Assembly: GCF_014635825.1 (NCBI RefSeq)
Contig: NZ_BMDO01000006.1
Location: 124,001-188,000, forward strand
Length of the DNA: 64,000 nucleotides
Reading direction: 5' to 3'
DNA from: Mucilaginibacter galii
Lineage (GTDB): Bacteria; Bacteroidota; Bacteroidia; Sphingobacteriales; Sphingobacteriaceae
Made by a program: the position numbers and the translations under genes. Below the pieces are notes generated by a model. The model had not been told where the DNA came from. It searched no databases and worked only from the letters and a program-made list of their open reading frames with translations. Of this stretch, positions 1 to 9,762 are shown one piece after another. Every line of letters begins with the position of its first letter. The stretch's first letter is position 1.

Positions 1-1909
1 CCATGAACAAATATATGGGACTGGTTGAAAACTGTGAGGGGTGCGTACCTACAAAAGACGAGGTCACAGCTATTTTGTCCTTCCCTACCAGTTTCCCTAA
101 TATTTTAAGTGCATTCACCGTCATGGCTTCAGTACGCTCCAAACGTGTACCGTCAGCTCCACGCAGCCTTACCTGGAAAGTGCCCGAATCAACCTTAGGC
201 AATACATCGCGGCCTATGGTGGTGAACAGCAGTAAGGCCAAGCTAACAGAAACTACAATATAAATCAGCACTATCCATTTGCGTTTGGGTAGCATGGTAT
301 CCATCCAGCCCATAAAGCGGTGACGAAACTTGTCGAAACGGGTTTCTTCTGCGCCATGATCCTCTATGGCATGACGGGCCGATTCTTCTTTCAAGTCATG
401 GTCATCGTCCATCACAAAGTCTTTCTTTTCATGGTCGTTCTTCATAATCCAGTTGGCCAAAATGGGTACGAACGTTTGCGATAACAAGTAAGACGTGATC
501 ATGGAGAAACCAATTGCCAGCGCTAAAGGCAGGAACAAAGCACCCGGGATGCCTTTCATGGTAAAGGCCGGCGCAAACACCGCCAGAATACAGAACAGGA
601 TAAGCAATTTAGGGAAAGCAATTTCCTTACAAGCATCCCATATAGCCAGCGCCTTGGGCTTACCCATAGCAAAATGCTGGTGTATGTTTTCAATAGTTAC
701 TGTAGATTCATCTACAAGAATACCTATAGCCAGCGACAGCCCGCTCAGCGTCATGATATTAATGGTTTGATGAAATAACGACAGGAACAAAATGCCCGAT
801 ACTATACAAGTAGGTATGGTCAGGATTACGATCAAAGCACCGCGCTTATCGCCCAGGAAAAGCAATACCATTAAACCGGTAAGCACCGCGCCAATAGCAC
901 CCTCTTCGGCCAAACTTTTCACGGCGTTAATAACATAGGTAGACTGGTCAAACACGTACGACAGCTTTACATCTTCAGGCAGTAAGCTTTGAAAGCGCGG
1001 AATAGCTTTCTTCAGGTTTTGTACCACTTCCCAGGTAGAGGCATCGGCCGATTTGGTGATGGGCAGGTAAACCGAACGTTTGCCGTTCACGAGGGCATAG
1101 CTGCTGGTAATATCTGCACCATCTTCAACCGTGGCTACATCATGCAGAAAAACGGTTTGTATACCATTACGATATAAGGGTATGTTACCAAAATCCTGCA
1201 CTTTTTTAATGGAAGTATTGGCAGGCGTTAAATAGTTTAAATCGCCTATACGTACGTTACCTGCAGGCGAGTTCAAGTTGTTTTCGCGGATGGCGGTCAC
1301 AATTTGATCGGGCGTGAGGTTGTGCGAACGCAATAAACTGGGGTCTACCTTAATTACCACCGAACGCGTATTACCGCCAAACGGTGCCGGAGATACCAGC
1401 CCGGGTACCGAGGTAAATGATGAACGTACGTATACGTTGGCCAGATCGAGCAGTTCGTTATTACTCCGCGTAGGACTGGTTAATACCAACTGCCCTACCG
1501 GCAGTGTAGAGGCATCGAATCTTAGAATGAACGGCGGCTGCGTACCCGGCGGAAATATGGCCTGCGCCCTATTGGTATAACCCGATACCTCGGCCGCGGC
1601 CTGCGCCATATTGGTACCCTCGTAAAACGATAATTTTATTAAGGTTAAACCCTGTATGTTGCGGGTTTCGATGCTCTTAACACCCGATACATACAACAGC
1701 AAGTTAACATACTGCTTACCAAAGTAAGATTCCATTTGGGTAGGCGTATAACCACCGTATGGATGGGACACGTAAATAACCGGCAGGTTTAGGTCGGGGA
1801 AAATATCGATCTTGATACTCCTAATGGCATTGAGCCCGAAGAAAAATATACCGGCTACAAAAACCAGGATAGTGATGGGTTTACGAAGTGCAAATTTTAT
1901 GAGTCCCAT
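1..1909 (-). CDS. RND efflux pump inner-membrane subunit (partial, C-terminal part outside window)
   Basis: This is the proton-driven inner-membrane pump of a tripartite efflux system (AcrB/CzcA superfamily). The ATG at 1909 begins MGLIKFALRKPITILVFVAG, the usual first RND transmembrane helix after a short cytoplasmic start. The frame then stays open for 636 codons to the left edge. The porter domain follows (PYGGYTPTQMESYFG), then a transmembrane block with AIGILVDESTVTIENIHQHF, the RND helix-4 type motif that usually carries the proton-relay aspartate. About 40 percent of a normal 1,000-1,050 residue pump lies outside the window. The stop of the tolC-like gene is 27 bp upstream on the same strand, so the two are probably one operon. 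The expected periplasmic adaptor is not visible and may lie to the left. The substrate cannot be read from sequence. Confidence 0.93.
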   Translation of the reverse strand, partial: MGLIKFALRKPITILVFVAGIFFFGLNAIRSIKIDIFPDLNLPVIYVSHPYGGYTPTQMESYFGKQYVNLLLYVSGVKSIETRNIQGLTLIKLSFYEGTNMAQAAAEVSGYTNRAQAIFPPGTQPPFILRFDASTLPVGQLVLTSPTRSNNELLDLANVYVRSSFTSVPGLVSPAPFGGNTRSVVIKVDPSLLRSHNLTPDQIVTAIRENNLNSPAGNVRIGDLNYLTPANTSIKKVQDFGNIPLYRNGIQTVFLHDVATVEDGADITSSYALVNGKRSVYLPITKSADASTWEVVQNLKKAIPRFQSLLPEDVKLSYVFDQSTYVINAVKSLAEEGAIGAVLTGLMVLLFLGDKRGALIVILTIPTCIVSGILFLSLFHQTINIMTLSGLSLAIGILVDESTVTIENIHQHFAMGKPKALAIWDACKEIAFPKLLILFCILAVFAPAFTMKGIPGALFLPLALAIGFSMITSYLLSQTFVPILANWIMKNDHEKKDFVMDDDHDLKEESARHAIEDHGAEETRFDKFRHRFMGWMDTMLPKRKWIVLIYIVVSVSLALLLFTTIGRDVLPKVDSGTFQVRLRGADGTRLERTEAMTVNALKILGKLVGKDKIAVTSSFVGTHPSQFSTSPIYLFM

Positions 1910-1936
1910 TTAAATGTATTTCAGCAGATGAGTAGC

Positions 1937-3352
1937 TTAAAAGTTATTGATGAACAGGTCAAAATCGCCGGTTGAGGCAGCTTTGAACAGCAGAGCCTGC
2001 CATACATTATTGTAGGCAATGTAATTATTGGTTTCGGCTCGGTAAAGTACATACAACGCCTGTGTAAAATCGGTAATGGTAGCTAGTCCGTTTCTGTAGA
2101 GCGTTATTTTTTGCACATAAGCATCATTTGCCGATTTAATTTGCACCGGGGCCTCCTGTGCATTTTTAAGCGCATTACCTATCCGCGTTTCGGCCAACAC
2201 CTGTTGATTTTTCAGCTGCTGGTTAACCAAGTTATATTCGTCCTGGTATTGCAGCGAAATGTATTTTTGCGATTGTACCTGGTATTTGGTTCGAAACAAA
2301 CTGGTAAAGTTCCAGCTGGTGGCAATACCAATGATATAGTTGAACCGCGTTGGGTTAAGTGCATCAATATAACTGCCGTTATGAGCCACCGGGGTATTAA
2401 TGGCCGGTGCCAGTGTAAACCCAGACCCACGACCTTGAAAAGTTCCTATTAAAGAAAAAGTAGGCAGCGCAAATGTTTTTTGGTACCGGGCCTGCTCATC
2501 GCTCACCTGTATACGATCTTTATAATATTGAAGCACCGGGTGATCTTCCTGTTTAATTGCTGCTACCGGGTTAGGCATATTTGGATTTCTCACCACAAAA
2601 GTACTGTCGAGCACAAAATCGGCGGGTGGGATAGTGTAGCCCAGGTACTGCGACAGTTGATTCACCTGTTCCTGTTCGTTTTGCCGGGCATTGGTCAACT
2701 GAATTTTAGCATTAGACACTTCGGTGTTGGCAAAGGAAGAATCGACACCTGGGTTGAGGCCATTTTTTACACGGGCCACTACCACGCGGCGTATTTCGAG
2801 TGTACGGTTTAAATTATCCTGCTGTACTTTAACCAGGCGCTGTGCAGCCAACACGTTCAGGTAAGCCGCTGCTATTCTGATCTTATGCTGAAACTGCTGT
2901 TGACCTAAGTCTGCCTCATCGCGGTTAACCACACGTTGCTGTACCTTAACGCGCTCTGTGGCACGGCCAAAGGCAAAGAAGTCCCAATTAACGTTGGTAA
3001 GGTATAGCGAGCCGAAGGCAGAGTTCCAGCTTTGCTCGGGCAATGCCGGGCCAGACGAAGATACCGCCAAACCCCTATACCCTATTAGGGGACCATTTTG
3101 ACCATTAATAGTACCGTAAGAATTTTGTGCGGAAAAATTAAGATCGGGCAGGTACTCTGTACGGGTTTCTTTCAGGTAAGATCTTGATGAATTAAGCTGA
3201 TTTTTTTTAGCCTGTATGGCCGGATAATTTTCTACGCCCAATTGCACAGCCTCCTTCATGCTAAGCGCAATTGTTTCCTGAGCTATAACAGTATGAGTAA
3301 CCAATAAAAATGAGCTGCCGACAAAAAGGACAATTAGTAATCTTTTAATCAT
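1937..3352 (-). CDS. TolC family outer-membrane efflux channel
   Basis: This is the 471-residue outer-membrane channel of the tripartite pump whose inner-membrane part follows 27 bp downstream. A Sec signal peptide (residues 1-25, hydrophobic core LLIVLFVGSSFLLVT, ending VIAQ) is followed by the opening of an OEP domain (ALSMKEAVQLGVENYPAIQA). The body contains two long helical repeats rich in Q, N and A (for example QQFQHKIRIAAAYLNVLAAQ). The length is normal for the family. A TACATTTG box lies upstream at 3381-3388 on this strand. The position as first gene with the pump next is typical of Bacteroidota efflux operons, although the adaptor is usually adjacent as well. Confidence 0.92.
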   Translation of the reverse strand: MIKRLLIVLFVGSSFLLVTHTVIAQETIALSMKEAVQLGVENYPAIQAKKNQLNSSRSYLKETRTEYLPDLNFSAQNSYGTINGQNGPLIGYRGLAVSSSGPALPEQSWNSAFGSLYLTNVNWDFFAFGRATERVKVQQRVVNRDEADLGQQQFQHKIRIAAAYLNVLAAQRLVKVQQDNLNRTLEIRRVVVARVKNGLNPGVDSSFANTEVSNAKIQLTNARQNEQEQVNQLSQYLGYTIPPADFVLDSTFVVRNPNMPNPVAAIKQEDHPVLQYYKDRIQVSDEQARYQKTFALPTFSLIGTFQGRGSGFTLAPAINTPVAHNGSYIDALNPTRFNYIIGIATSWNFTSLFRTKYQVQSQKYISLQYQDEYNLVNQQLKNQQVLAETRIGNALKNAQEAPVQIKSANDAYVQKITLYRNGLATITDFTQALYVLYRAETNNYIAYNNVWQALLFKAASTGDFDLFINNF

Positions 3353-3380
3353 TAGGAAAGAAAATTACGATAGACAGAAG

Positions 3381-3388
3381 CAAATGTA
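3381..3388 (-). promoter_or_regulatory. putative -7 promoter box of the efflux operon
   Basis: On the minus strand this reads TACATTTG, matching the Bacteroidota -7 consensus TAnnTTTG, about 30 bp before the tolC-like start. No clear TTTG -33 box was found at the ideal spacing, so the call rests on the -7 element and its position. Confidence 0.4.
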
Positions 3389-3634
3389 AGTTCTATTGTA
3401 AAAAATAAAAGTTTTAACAGCTTTTATTTATCAATGTAAAAAGAATGTTGCCTCGGGCAGACGTTACCATGACAATATGTAAGCAGTTACTTATTTAACT
3501 GCTCGATGATAGCTAGCTCAATGAGATCTATAGTATTCAGCTTCGCGAATTAAACTTCACTATACCCACGAGAGCATTATATACTTACTTAAGTATTTAA
3601 ATTTATATCGAAACACGTAACTATAGATTAAAGC

Positions 3635-4936
3635 TTAGAGCAACTGTTCAGCGACGTCTTTACCGCTTGTTAACGCCGCCTCTACTGTACCCATGGCAGG
3701 GCCCTGATACATATACTCGCCGGCAAAATACATAGTTTCACCAATAGGCTGCTTGAGCAGTTCTAAGGACTGAGCCGTGTGTATAGTGTCGTAAGCGTAA
3801 GATCCGTAAATGTAAGGATCGGCCGTCCAGTTGGCTATGTGCGATGCTATCAGATGACCTTTTAACCAATCGGCACTACGGTTAAAAATATTAGCCAGCG
3901 ATTGTAAAGAGTGCTGCAATATTTCTTCGGCAGGCTTATTTGCCCAGTCTTTAGCTGCGGGACCGCCCAGCCAACCGGTTATCATGGGTGAATGCTGCGG
4001 AGCTTGTGTCCACCAGGTAGGTATAGCTTCTTCAGAAAACAAGAAGCCCATTTTTTTTAAACTTTGATGGGCCAGTTCTTCGGTAACATTATCTTCCCAA
4101 AACGTTTCATTGAACTGCAACAAAACCTTAATAATGGCGCCAAAGCCCATGTTTTGCAGAGCTTGCATTTGCGGCTCAATGGCCGGCTCAAAATGTATAA
4201 AGCCTTTAGCTGCTTTTGGTGCCTGCCAAACGCCAAGCGGTATTGCGAAAATAATTTTTGAAGCTTCGTAAATCTCGCCGTCGGCAATAATGGCTTTCGC
4301 CTTACCCGCCGACCATCTGATTTGGGTAACGGGAGCATTAAGGTATATGTGGTTGCCAGCCTCTTTAATAGCAGTAACCAAGTAATTTATTAGCCTACAA
4401 TAACCACCCTCAATGCGGTGTTGGGCACCTTCATCTTCATTTTGCCACTCGCTGCGTAAAGAAAGGGCGCTCATACGCGCAGGATCGCCCGTATCGTACC
4501 CGGCTGCATACCGCCTTACCGATTCCTTTAAGTCTTCAAATTTTACATCGGTAAAGTGCTGCTCCAAAAAATCATTTAACGTCATGTCGTCATGCAGCGC
4601 GTTAAGCTGTTCCATGAGCAGCGGCCAGCTTTCTATAATCCCGGCATCTTTGGTAAAGGTGCCGTTACTGTATTGCCACATTTCGCCCCCGGCAGGATAG
4701 TATGGAATATTAGCATCTTTTAATAACCCCAAGGTGACGGGCAGATCGCCGTGCACAAACTCGGCTCCTAACTCAGCATGATTGAAAAACTGCGTATTGT
4801 CCAGCGTGCGTATGCGGCCGCCAGTACGGTTGCAGGCTTCGAGTACGGTTACTTTCTTGCCGGCTTTGCTAAGCGTGTAAGCCGCCATTAAACCGGCAGC
4901 ACCCGCGCCCACAATGATTACGTTTGTGTTTTCCAT
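3635..4936 (-). CDS. flavin-containing amine oxidoreductase (monoamine oxidase family)
   Basis: This is a 433-residue FAD enzyme of the amine oxidase family, expected to oxidise an amine or related substrate with FAD. The Rossmann dinucleotide motif IIVGAGAAGLMAAYTL lies at the very N terminus, followed by VTVLEACNRTGGRIRT. The C-terminal FAD-contact block is FAGEYMYQGPAMGTVEAAL. The start at 4936 (MENTNVIIVGAG) is preferred to a longer reading from 5023, because it places the nucleotide motif at the normal distance from the N terminus and removes an atypical 29-residue leader. It has no signal peptide, so it should be cytoplasmic. It appears monocistronic. The natural substrate is unknown. 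Confidence 0.88.
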   Translation of the reverse strand: MENTNVIIVGAGAAGLMAAYTLSKAGKKVTVLEACNRTGGRIRTLDNTQFFNHAELGAEFVHGDLPVTLGLLKDANIPYYPAGGEMWQYSNGTFTKDAGIIESWPLLMEQLNALHDDMTLNDFLEQHFTDVKFEDLKESVRRYAAGYDTGDPARMSALSLRSEWQNEDEGAQHRIEGGYCRLINYLVTAIKEAGNHIYLNAPVTQIRWSAGKAKAIIADGEIYEASKIIFAIPLGVWQAPKAAKGFIHFEPAIEPQMQALQNMGFGAIIKVLLQFNETFWEDNVTEELAHQSLKKMGFLFSEEAIPTWWTQAPQHSPMITGWLGGPAAKDWANKPAEEILQHSLQSLANIFNRSADWLKGHLIASHIANWTADPYIYGSYAYDTIHTAQSLELLKQPIGETMYFAGEYMYQGPAMGTVEAALTSGKDVAEQLL

Positions 4937-5070
4937 AAAGTGTAGATGCTGCAAGTTAAAAATTCCTGTTTTAATTAATGGAATTTGTTTCTGCACAACA
5001 ATATGGAATAACAGGCAATGCAAAAAATGGATAGAAGCTGGTAATGATCAGTAGAGAAATGAGAAAAAGA

Positions 5071-5832
5071 TCACAACTTTATCGTCAAGCCATCATAAGC
5101 TAACGCTATACCTTCGGGTAGCTCTGCCGAAACATCGACATGCTTACCCAAACGATGGCTAATGTGTGTAAAATAAGTGGTTTGCGCACCTATTTGCTTA
5201 GCCAGTGTTACGGCTTCATCCAAAGTAAAATGCGAAATATGCGGCTCCTTTTGCAAGGCATTAATTACCAGGATACGGCTGCCTTTTATTTTTTCCATTT
5301 CGGCAGGGGCTATGGTTTTTGCATCGGTAATGTATGTAAAATCCTTGATACGAAAGCCAAGTACGGGTAAGTGGTAGTGCATAACCTCTATAGGAGTTAC
5401 TTCAACAGGGCCAATACTAAAAGGCTCGGGGCCTATAGTATGCATATGGAGCTGAGGTATGCCGGGGTATTTGTATGCGGCAAAAATATAGGCAAACTCG
5501 CGCTTTAAAGATTCTTGCACACGGGGCACGGCATAAATATCCATAGGAGCCTGCTGTATAAAGTTAAAGGCTCTGATGTCATCTAAACCTGCGGTATGGT
5601 CTTTATGCTCGTGAGTAAACACTACGGCATCCAGGTGTTTTACACCGGCACGCAGCATTTGGTAACGAAAATCGGGCCCCGAATCAATAGCGATCACTTT
5701 ACCATCTGTTTCTATTAAAACAGAGGTACGCAGTCGCTTATCGTGCTTATTAGTAGAGGTACATACCTCGCACCCGCAGGCAATAACGGGTACGCCCTGC
5801 GATGTTCCGGTTCCTAAAAATGTAATGGTCAC
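5071..5832 (-). CDS. MBL-fold metallo-hydrolase (PhnP-like group)
   Basis: This 253-residue metallo-beta-lactamase-fold hydrolase starts MTITFLGTGTSQGVPVIACG. It carries the binuclear metal motif THEHKDHTAGLDD (HxHxDH), with later ligands in VMHYHLPVLGF and YFTHISHRLG. CGCEVC near residue 20 resembles the cysteine-rich insertion of PhnP-type cyclic phosphodiesterases, but no phn genes are nearby, so phosphonate metabolism is not supported. Its start overlaps the end of the upstream small gene by 4 bp, which suggests translational coupling. Many Bacteroidota carry this protein and its substrate is not established to my knowledge. Confidence 0.88.
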   Translation of the reverse strand: MTITFLGTGTSQGVPVIACGCEVCTSTNKHDKRLRTSVLIETDGKVIAIDSGPDFRYQMLRAGVKHLDAVVFTHEHKDHTAGLDDIRAFNFIQQAPMDIYAVPRVQESLKREFAYIFAAYKYPGIPQLHMHTIGPEPFSIGPVEVTPIEVMHYHLPVLGFRIKDFTYITDAKTIAPAEMEKIKGSRILVINALQKEPHISHFTLDEAVTLAKQIGAQTTYFTHISHRLGKHVDVSAELPEGIALAYDGLTIKL

Positions 5833-6101
5833 AGCTGCAGTTCAGTTTGTTTAATAGATTGAAAAAATGCCAGCTGCTTATCATCAAGTGTTTTTACATC
5901 AACTTCCAACTGCCTGATGAGTTCTGTTAACGACTGTATCTTGCTTTCCAAATTTGAAAACTTATTGACCACAATCATGCGGCTGTTTTGCAGCAGGCAG
6001 GCCCCGGTTTTAAAATTACCTTTTTCATAACGTACCTTGTAGCCGGAACACTTAAGTAAGTTTTCCAGTTTATCGAGCGTATGATTGGTATTGGTAAGCA
6101 T
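5829..6101 (-). CDS. small conserved-looking protein coupled to the MBL hydrolase
   Basis: A 90-residue protein from the ATG at 6101 (MLTNTNHTLDKLENLLKCSG). The longer reading from 6110 would need a TTG start. It has no signal peptide or membrane segment. The second half (FSNLESKIQSLTELIRQLEV) is a probable coiled-coil helix. The 4-bp overlap with the downstream hydrolase indicates one transcription unit, so a role as partner or regulator of that enzyme is possible. I do not recognise the family. Confidence 0.7.
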   Translation of the reverse strand: MLTNTNHTLDKLENLLKCSGYKVRYEKGNFKTGACLLQNSRMIVVNKFSNLESKIQSLTELIRQLEVDVKTLDDKQLAFFQSIKQTELQL

Positions 6102-6218
6102 TACATTCAAAAGTAATAAATCTATCGATTGTTGGTAAGCGTTTAAAATTTTATCTCACATTTGTAACATAACAACGCTGGTTTCCTCTTAATAGCGTAT
6201 TGCACATTAAACCATATC

Positions 6219-7106
6219 ATGAAAAAAACCACTACCGTTTTCCTTGGACTTTTAAGCTTTCTACTGTTTACCTGTACTCAAAATGCCTTGGCACAAAGCA
6301 AGGGTTTGCTTTGGCAAATAACCGGTAATAATATAAAAGAGCCCACTTACTTGTACGGCACCATACACATGTTCGATACCTCAATGTATCAAATTCCTCA
6401 ACCAGTGCTTGCCAAGCTTACACAAACCAAACAAGTATATTTTGAGCTGGATTTTGGCAAGATCAATCCTATGGAAATGATGAAATATGCCTTGGTTAAA
6501 GACAGCACCGAGCGCTTGGATAAGCTGCTGGATTCGGCTTCGTTACAAAAGTTCAGGGCTATTGCCAAATCATCGGCCATGCTGCAAATGATGGGCGATA
6601 ACATGTTTAGGTTAAAGCCCATATTTTTGACCACTATGCTGCTGAATAATGGAAAATCGGTAGCTATTGATATGGAAATGTATAACCGGGCCAAGCAGCT
6701 AAAAGATAGCATAGGCGGCATTGAAACCGTTGAGGAACAAATGGGTGCTATCAATGCATTATCGGCAGCCACTCAGGCTCAAATGGTGAAAGAAATGCTT
6801 AAAACTTACACCAACGCCGATGATGCCATTAAAAAGCTGACCGGTATTTATGTTAAACAGGAGACCAGCACTTTATTGGCCGAAATGAGTGACGGAGCAC
6901 CAATGGATGCCGCTTTTAACGAAGCATTACTTATTAAACGCAACATCATTATGGCCAGCCGCATTGAGAAACTGGTTGGCCCCAAAAGCACCATGATAGC
7001 CGTTGGAGCCGGACATTTGGGAGGCGAACAAGGCCTAATTGCCTTATTGAAGAAAAAGGGCTATCACTTTAAAAATGTGCCTTTTACGTTTGTGAAAGCT
7101 CATTAA
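6219..7106 (+). CDS. TraB/GumN family protein
   Basis: This 295-residue exported protein has a signal peptide (MKKTTTVFLGLLSFLLFTCT, ending NALAQ). It is followed by the TraB/GumN signature: GLLWQITGNN, the nearby TYLYGTIHMFD block and, near the C terminus, MIAVGAGHLGGEQGLIALL. The GxxH pairs at both ends are the conserved feature of this family, which is thought to be Tiki/erythromycin-esterase-like with possible metalloprotease activity. The biological role in Bacteroidota is unknown. It is monocistronic, with 147 bp before the next gene. Confidence 0.88.
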   Translation: MKKTTTVFLGLLSFLLFTCTQNALAQSKGLLWQITGNNIKEPTYLYGTIHMFDTSMYQIPQPVLAKLTQTKQVYFELDFGKINPMEMMKYALVKDSTERLDKLLDSASLQKFRAIAKSSAMLQMMGDNMFRLKPIFLTTMLLNNGKSVAIDMEMYNRAKQLKDSIGGIETVEEQMGAINALSAATQAQMVKEMLKTYTNADDAIKKLTGIYVKQETSTLLAEMSDGAPMDAAFNEALLIKRNIIMASRIEKLVGPKSTMIAVGAGHLGGEQGLIALLKKKGYHFKNVPFTFVKAH

Positions 7107-7253
7107 TTTTTATTGCAACGCTATCGTACAACAACTGTACGAAAATGAACAGTAGAGTCATCCATAATTATACAACACCCTAAAAAACAACACCTTAAAG
7201 CGTGGCATAATATTATCGGCAAATTGGGTATAAATCTAATTGGCCGGTAGATC

Positions 7254-9716
7254 ATGATCAGAAATTATTATAAAACTGCCTTACGGAGCTTACTAAAACA
7301 CAAGGCATTCACCCTTATTAATATTTCGGGGCTGGCCATTGGTATCAGTGCGGCCATGATCATTTACCTGGTGGTGCAGTATGATTTCAGCTTTGATAAA
7401 TTCCACCAAGATGGCGACCGAATTTACCGCATTGTATCTAATTTTAACTCAAAGGACCTGCTTGGTTATAACTCCGGCGTACCTGCACCTTTAGGGGAAA
7501 GTGTACGTGCCCAGGTAACGGGGCTTGAGCAGGCAGCACCGTTTTTTATCTTCGACCATGATGCACATATTAGTGTACCATCATCAGCCTCGAACCCCCT
7601 GTTACTCAAAAAGCAGAACCAGATCATTTTAGCCGATGATGCCTATTTCAAACTTATACGCTATCAATGGCTGGCTGGTTCACAAAAAAACGCATTGGCC
7701 AAACCTTACCAATTGGTGCTTACGGCAGCGCGGGCACAGCTTCTTTTTCCAGGTATTAACTCTGCCAATATTATAGGTAAACAGGTAATTTATAATGATA
7801 GCCTCAAGGTTACCGTATCTGGTATAGTTGCCGATCTTGATCAAAACACCGATTTTACTTTTCAGGATTTCATAAGCCTTTCATCAGCCGATCATAACCC
7901 CGGAATACAAGCCGATTATGCCAATAAAAACTGGAACAATACATCAGATGTAAACCAGTTATTTATCAAAATAAGTAAAGGCTCTTCTTTGGCTTCGGTT
8001 CAAAAACAAGTTAACGCAATTTACCAAAGTCATAGTGAGAACAGGGCTGGGTTTAAAAGCCAGATGTTTGCCTTGCAGCCTTTAAGCGATCTGCATTTTG
8101 ATGCTAACTACGGCAACTTCAATCAGCGTATTGCCAATAGAAAAGTATTGTATAGCCTTTTGGGCGTAGCGGCATTTTTGTTGCTGTTGGGCTGTATTAA
8201 TTTTATTAACCTAACTACTGCACAATCAGCCTTGCGGGCTAAAGAAATTGGCGTACGCAAAACTATTGGAGGCACCCGCAAGCAACTCATCAGTCAATTT
8301 TTAACCGAAACCTTTTTGCTTACTACTGTAGCTACACTGCTATCGGCAGTAATGGTATACTACCTGCTTAAGTTGTTTTCGGGCTTCATTCCAACAGGTA
8401 TTACCTACTCAATGCTGTTTACACCCGGTACCGGTTTATTTATTATACTGTTGTTAGCTGGTATTACTTCACTTTCGGGCCTGTACCCGGCGCTGGTCAT
8501 GTCGGCCTACCAGCCTGTACAAATTATTAAGAATCAGCGTACAGTGAGTGGCAAGGGCAACACTCAGTATTTACGCCAGGGCTTAACCGTTGTGCAGTTC
8601 GTTATTGCACAGGTATTCGTGATGGCTACCTTGCTGGTAAGCAATCAAATTTACTATTTGCTGCATAAAGACCTTGGGTTTGACAAAGATGCAAAGCTGT
8701 ACTTACGCACACCTTATAGCCAGGTAAATACCAACCACCAAAACGTACTTCTAAATAAACTTAAGGCTATACCGCAAATTAGTTTAGTTAGTTTGGGTAC
8801 CGATCCACCGTCTTCTCGGGGCACCATGTCTACACACATGACCTATAAAGATGGTAAGAAAGAAACAGAAAGCATTGTATATTTAAAGTTTGGAGACGAA
8901 AATTACTTTAAACTTTACGGTTTGCAGTTATTGGCCGGACGCAGCCCCGAAAAACGGGACACACTCAAACGCATTGTAATTAACGAAACGTTTTGCAAAG
9001 AACTGGGCTTTCGTAACCCGGCAAACGCGGTTGGCAAAATGCTTGGTTCTAACGATACCGGCAAACCCGTTGAAATTATTGGTGTGGTTAAAGATTTTCA
9101 CCAGCTTTCGTTACATGCGCCTATTATGCCTTTGGCCTTGGGTTATGGTGATTCACCTTATCGAAATATGGTAGTACATATAGGCTTGGGCAAGCAAATG
9201 CAGGGATCTAGCAATTGGCATGAGGCAATTATGGAAATTGAAAAAGTCTGGAAGCAGGTGTATTCCCAAGAAGACTTTGAATATACCTTTCTTGATGAAA
9301 GTGTAGCCAGCTATTACACAAGCGAACAAAATACGGGTAAGTTGCTTAACTGGGCTACAGGTTTATCTGTATTCATAAGTTGCCTGGGTTTACTGGGGCT
9401 GGCCATACATACAACCACCCAACGTACTAAAGAAATAGGCATACGCAAGGTTATGGGAGCTACCATAGCGCAAATCGTATCTATGCTGAGCCTCGATTTT
9501 GTGAAGCTCATTATTTTGGCATTCATTATTGCGGCACCTATTGCCTGGTATGCTCTCAATCAATGGCTTCAAAATTTTGCTTATCATACCTCTATAAGCT
9601 TTTGGCTGTTTGCCGGAACCGTTGTTTCAACTGTTTTGATTGCCTTGTTAAGTATGAGTACCCAAACCTTGAAAGCTGCTATGGCCAACCCGGTTAAGAG
9701 CCTGCGTAGTGAATAA
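7254..9716 (+). CDS. MacB/FtsX-like ABC transporter permease, copy 1
   Basis: This 820-residue inner-membrane permease has the MacB periplasmic-core plus FtsX architecture duplicated in one chain. The N-terminal helix (FTLINISGLAIGISAAMIIY) is followed by a periplasmic domain. Helices lie around residues 290-430 (LLGVAAFLLLLGCINFINLT and the AKEIGVRKTIGGTRKQLISQ coupling segment). A new helix near 445 opens a second periplasmic domain, and a C-terminal helical set contains RTKEIGIRKVMGATIAQIV. The protein ends AMANPVKSLRSE, identical to copy 2 downstream (46 bp gap). No ATPase gene is adjacent, so the partner must be encoded elsewhere. Such proteins are often involved in export or envelope stress. 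Confidence 0.9.
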   Translation: MIRNYYKTALRSLLKHKAFTLINISGLAIGISAAMIIYLVVQYDFSFDKFHQDGDRIYRIVSNFNSKDLLGYNSGVPAPLGESVRAQVTGLEQAAPFFIFDHDAHISVPSSASNPLLLKKQNQIILADDAYFKLIRYQWLAGSQKNALAKPYQLVLTAARAQLLFPGINSANIIGKQVIYNDSLKVTVSGIVADLDQNTDFTFQDFISLSSADHNPGIQADYANKNWNNTSDVNQLFIKISKGSSLASVQKQVNAIYQSHSENRAGFKSQMFALQPLSDLHFDANYGNFNQRIANRKVLYSLLGVAAFLLLLGCINFINLTTAQSALRAKEIGVRKTIGGTRKQLISQFLTETFLLTTVATLLSAVMVYYLLKLFSGFIPTGITYSMLFTPGTGLFIILLLAGITSLSGLYPALVMSAYQPVQIIKNQRTVSGKGNTQYLRQGLTVVQFVIAQVFVMATLLVSNQIYYLLHKDLGFDKDAKLYLRTPYSQVNTNHQNVLLNKLKAIPQISLVSLGTDPPSSRGTMSTHMTYKDGKKETESIVYLKFGDENYFKLYGLQLLAGRSPEKRDTLKRIVINETFCKELGFRNPANAVGKMLGSNDTGKPVEIIGVVKDFHQLSLHAPIMPLALGYGDSPYRNMVVHIGLGKQMQGSSNWHEAIMEIEKVWKQVYSQEDFEYTFLDESVASYYTSEQNTGKLLNWATGLSVFISCLGLLGLAIHTTTQRTKEIGIRKVMGATIAQIVSMLSLDFVKLIILAFIIAAPIAWYALNQWLQNFAYHTSISFWLFAGTVVSTVLIALLSMSTQTLKAAMANPVKSLRSE

Positions 9717-9762
9717 TAATTAATTCTACAACGTCAGCTATTCAACCTAAAAAACACTTGTC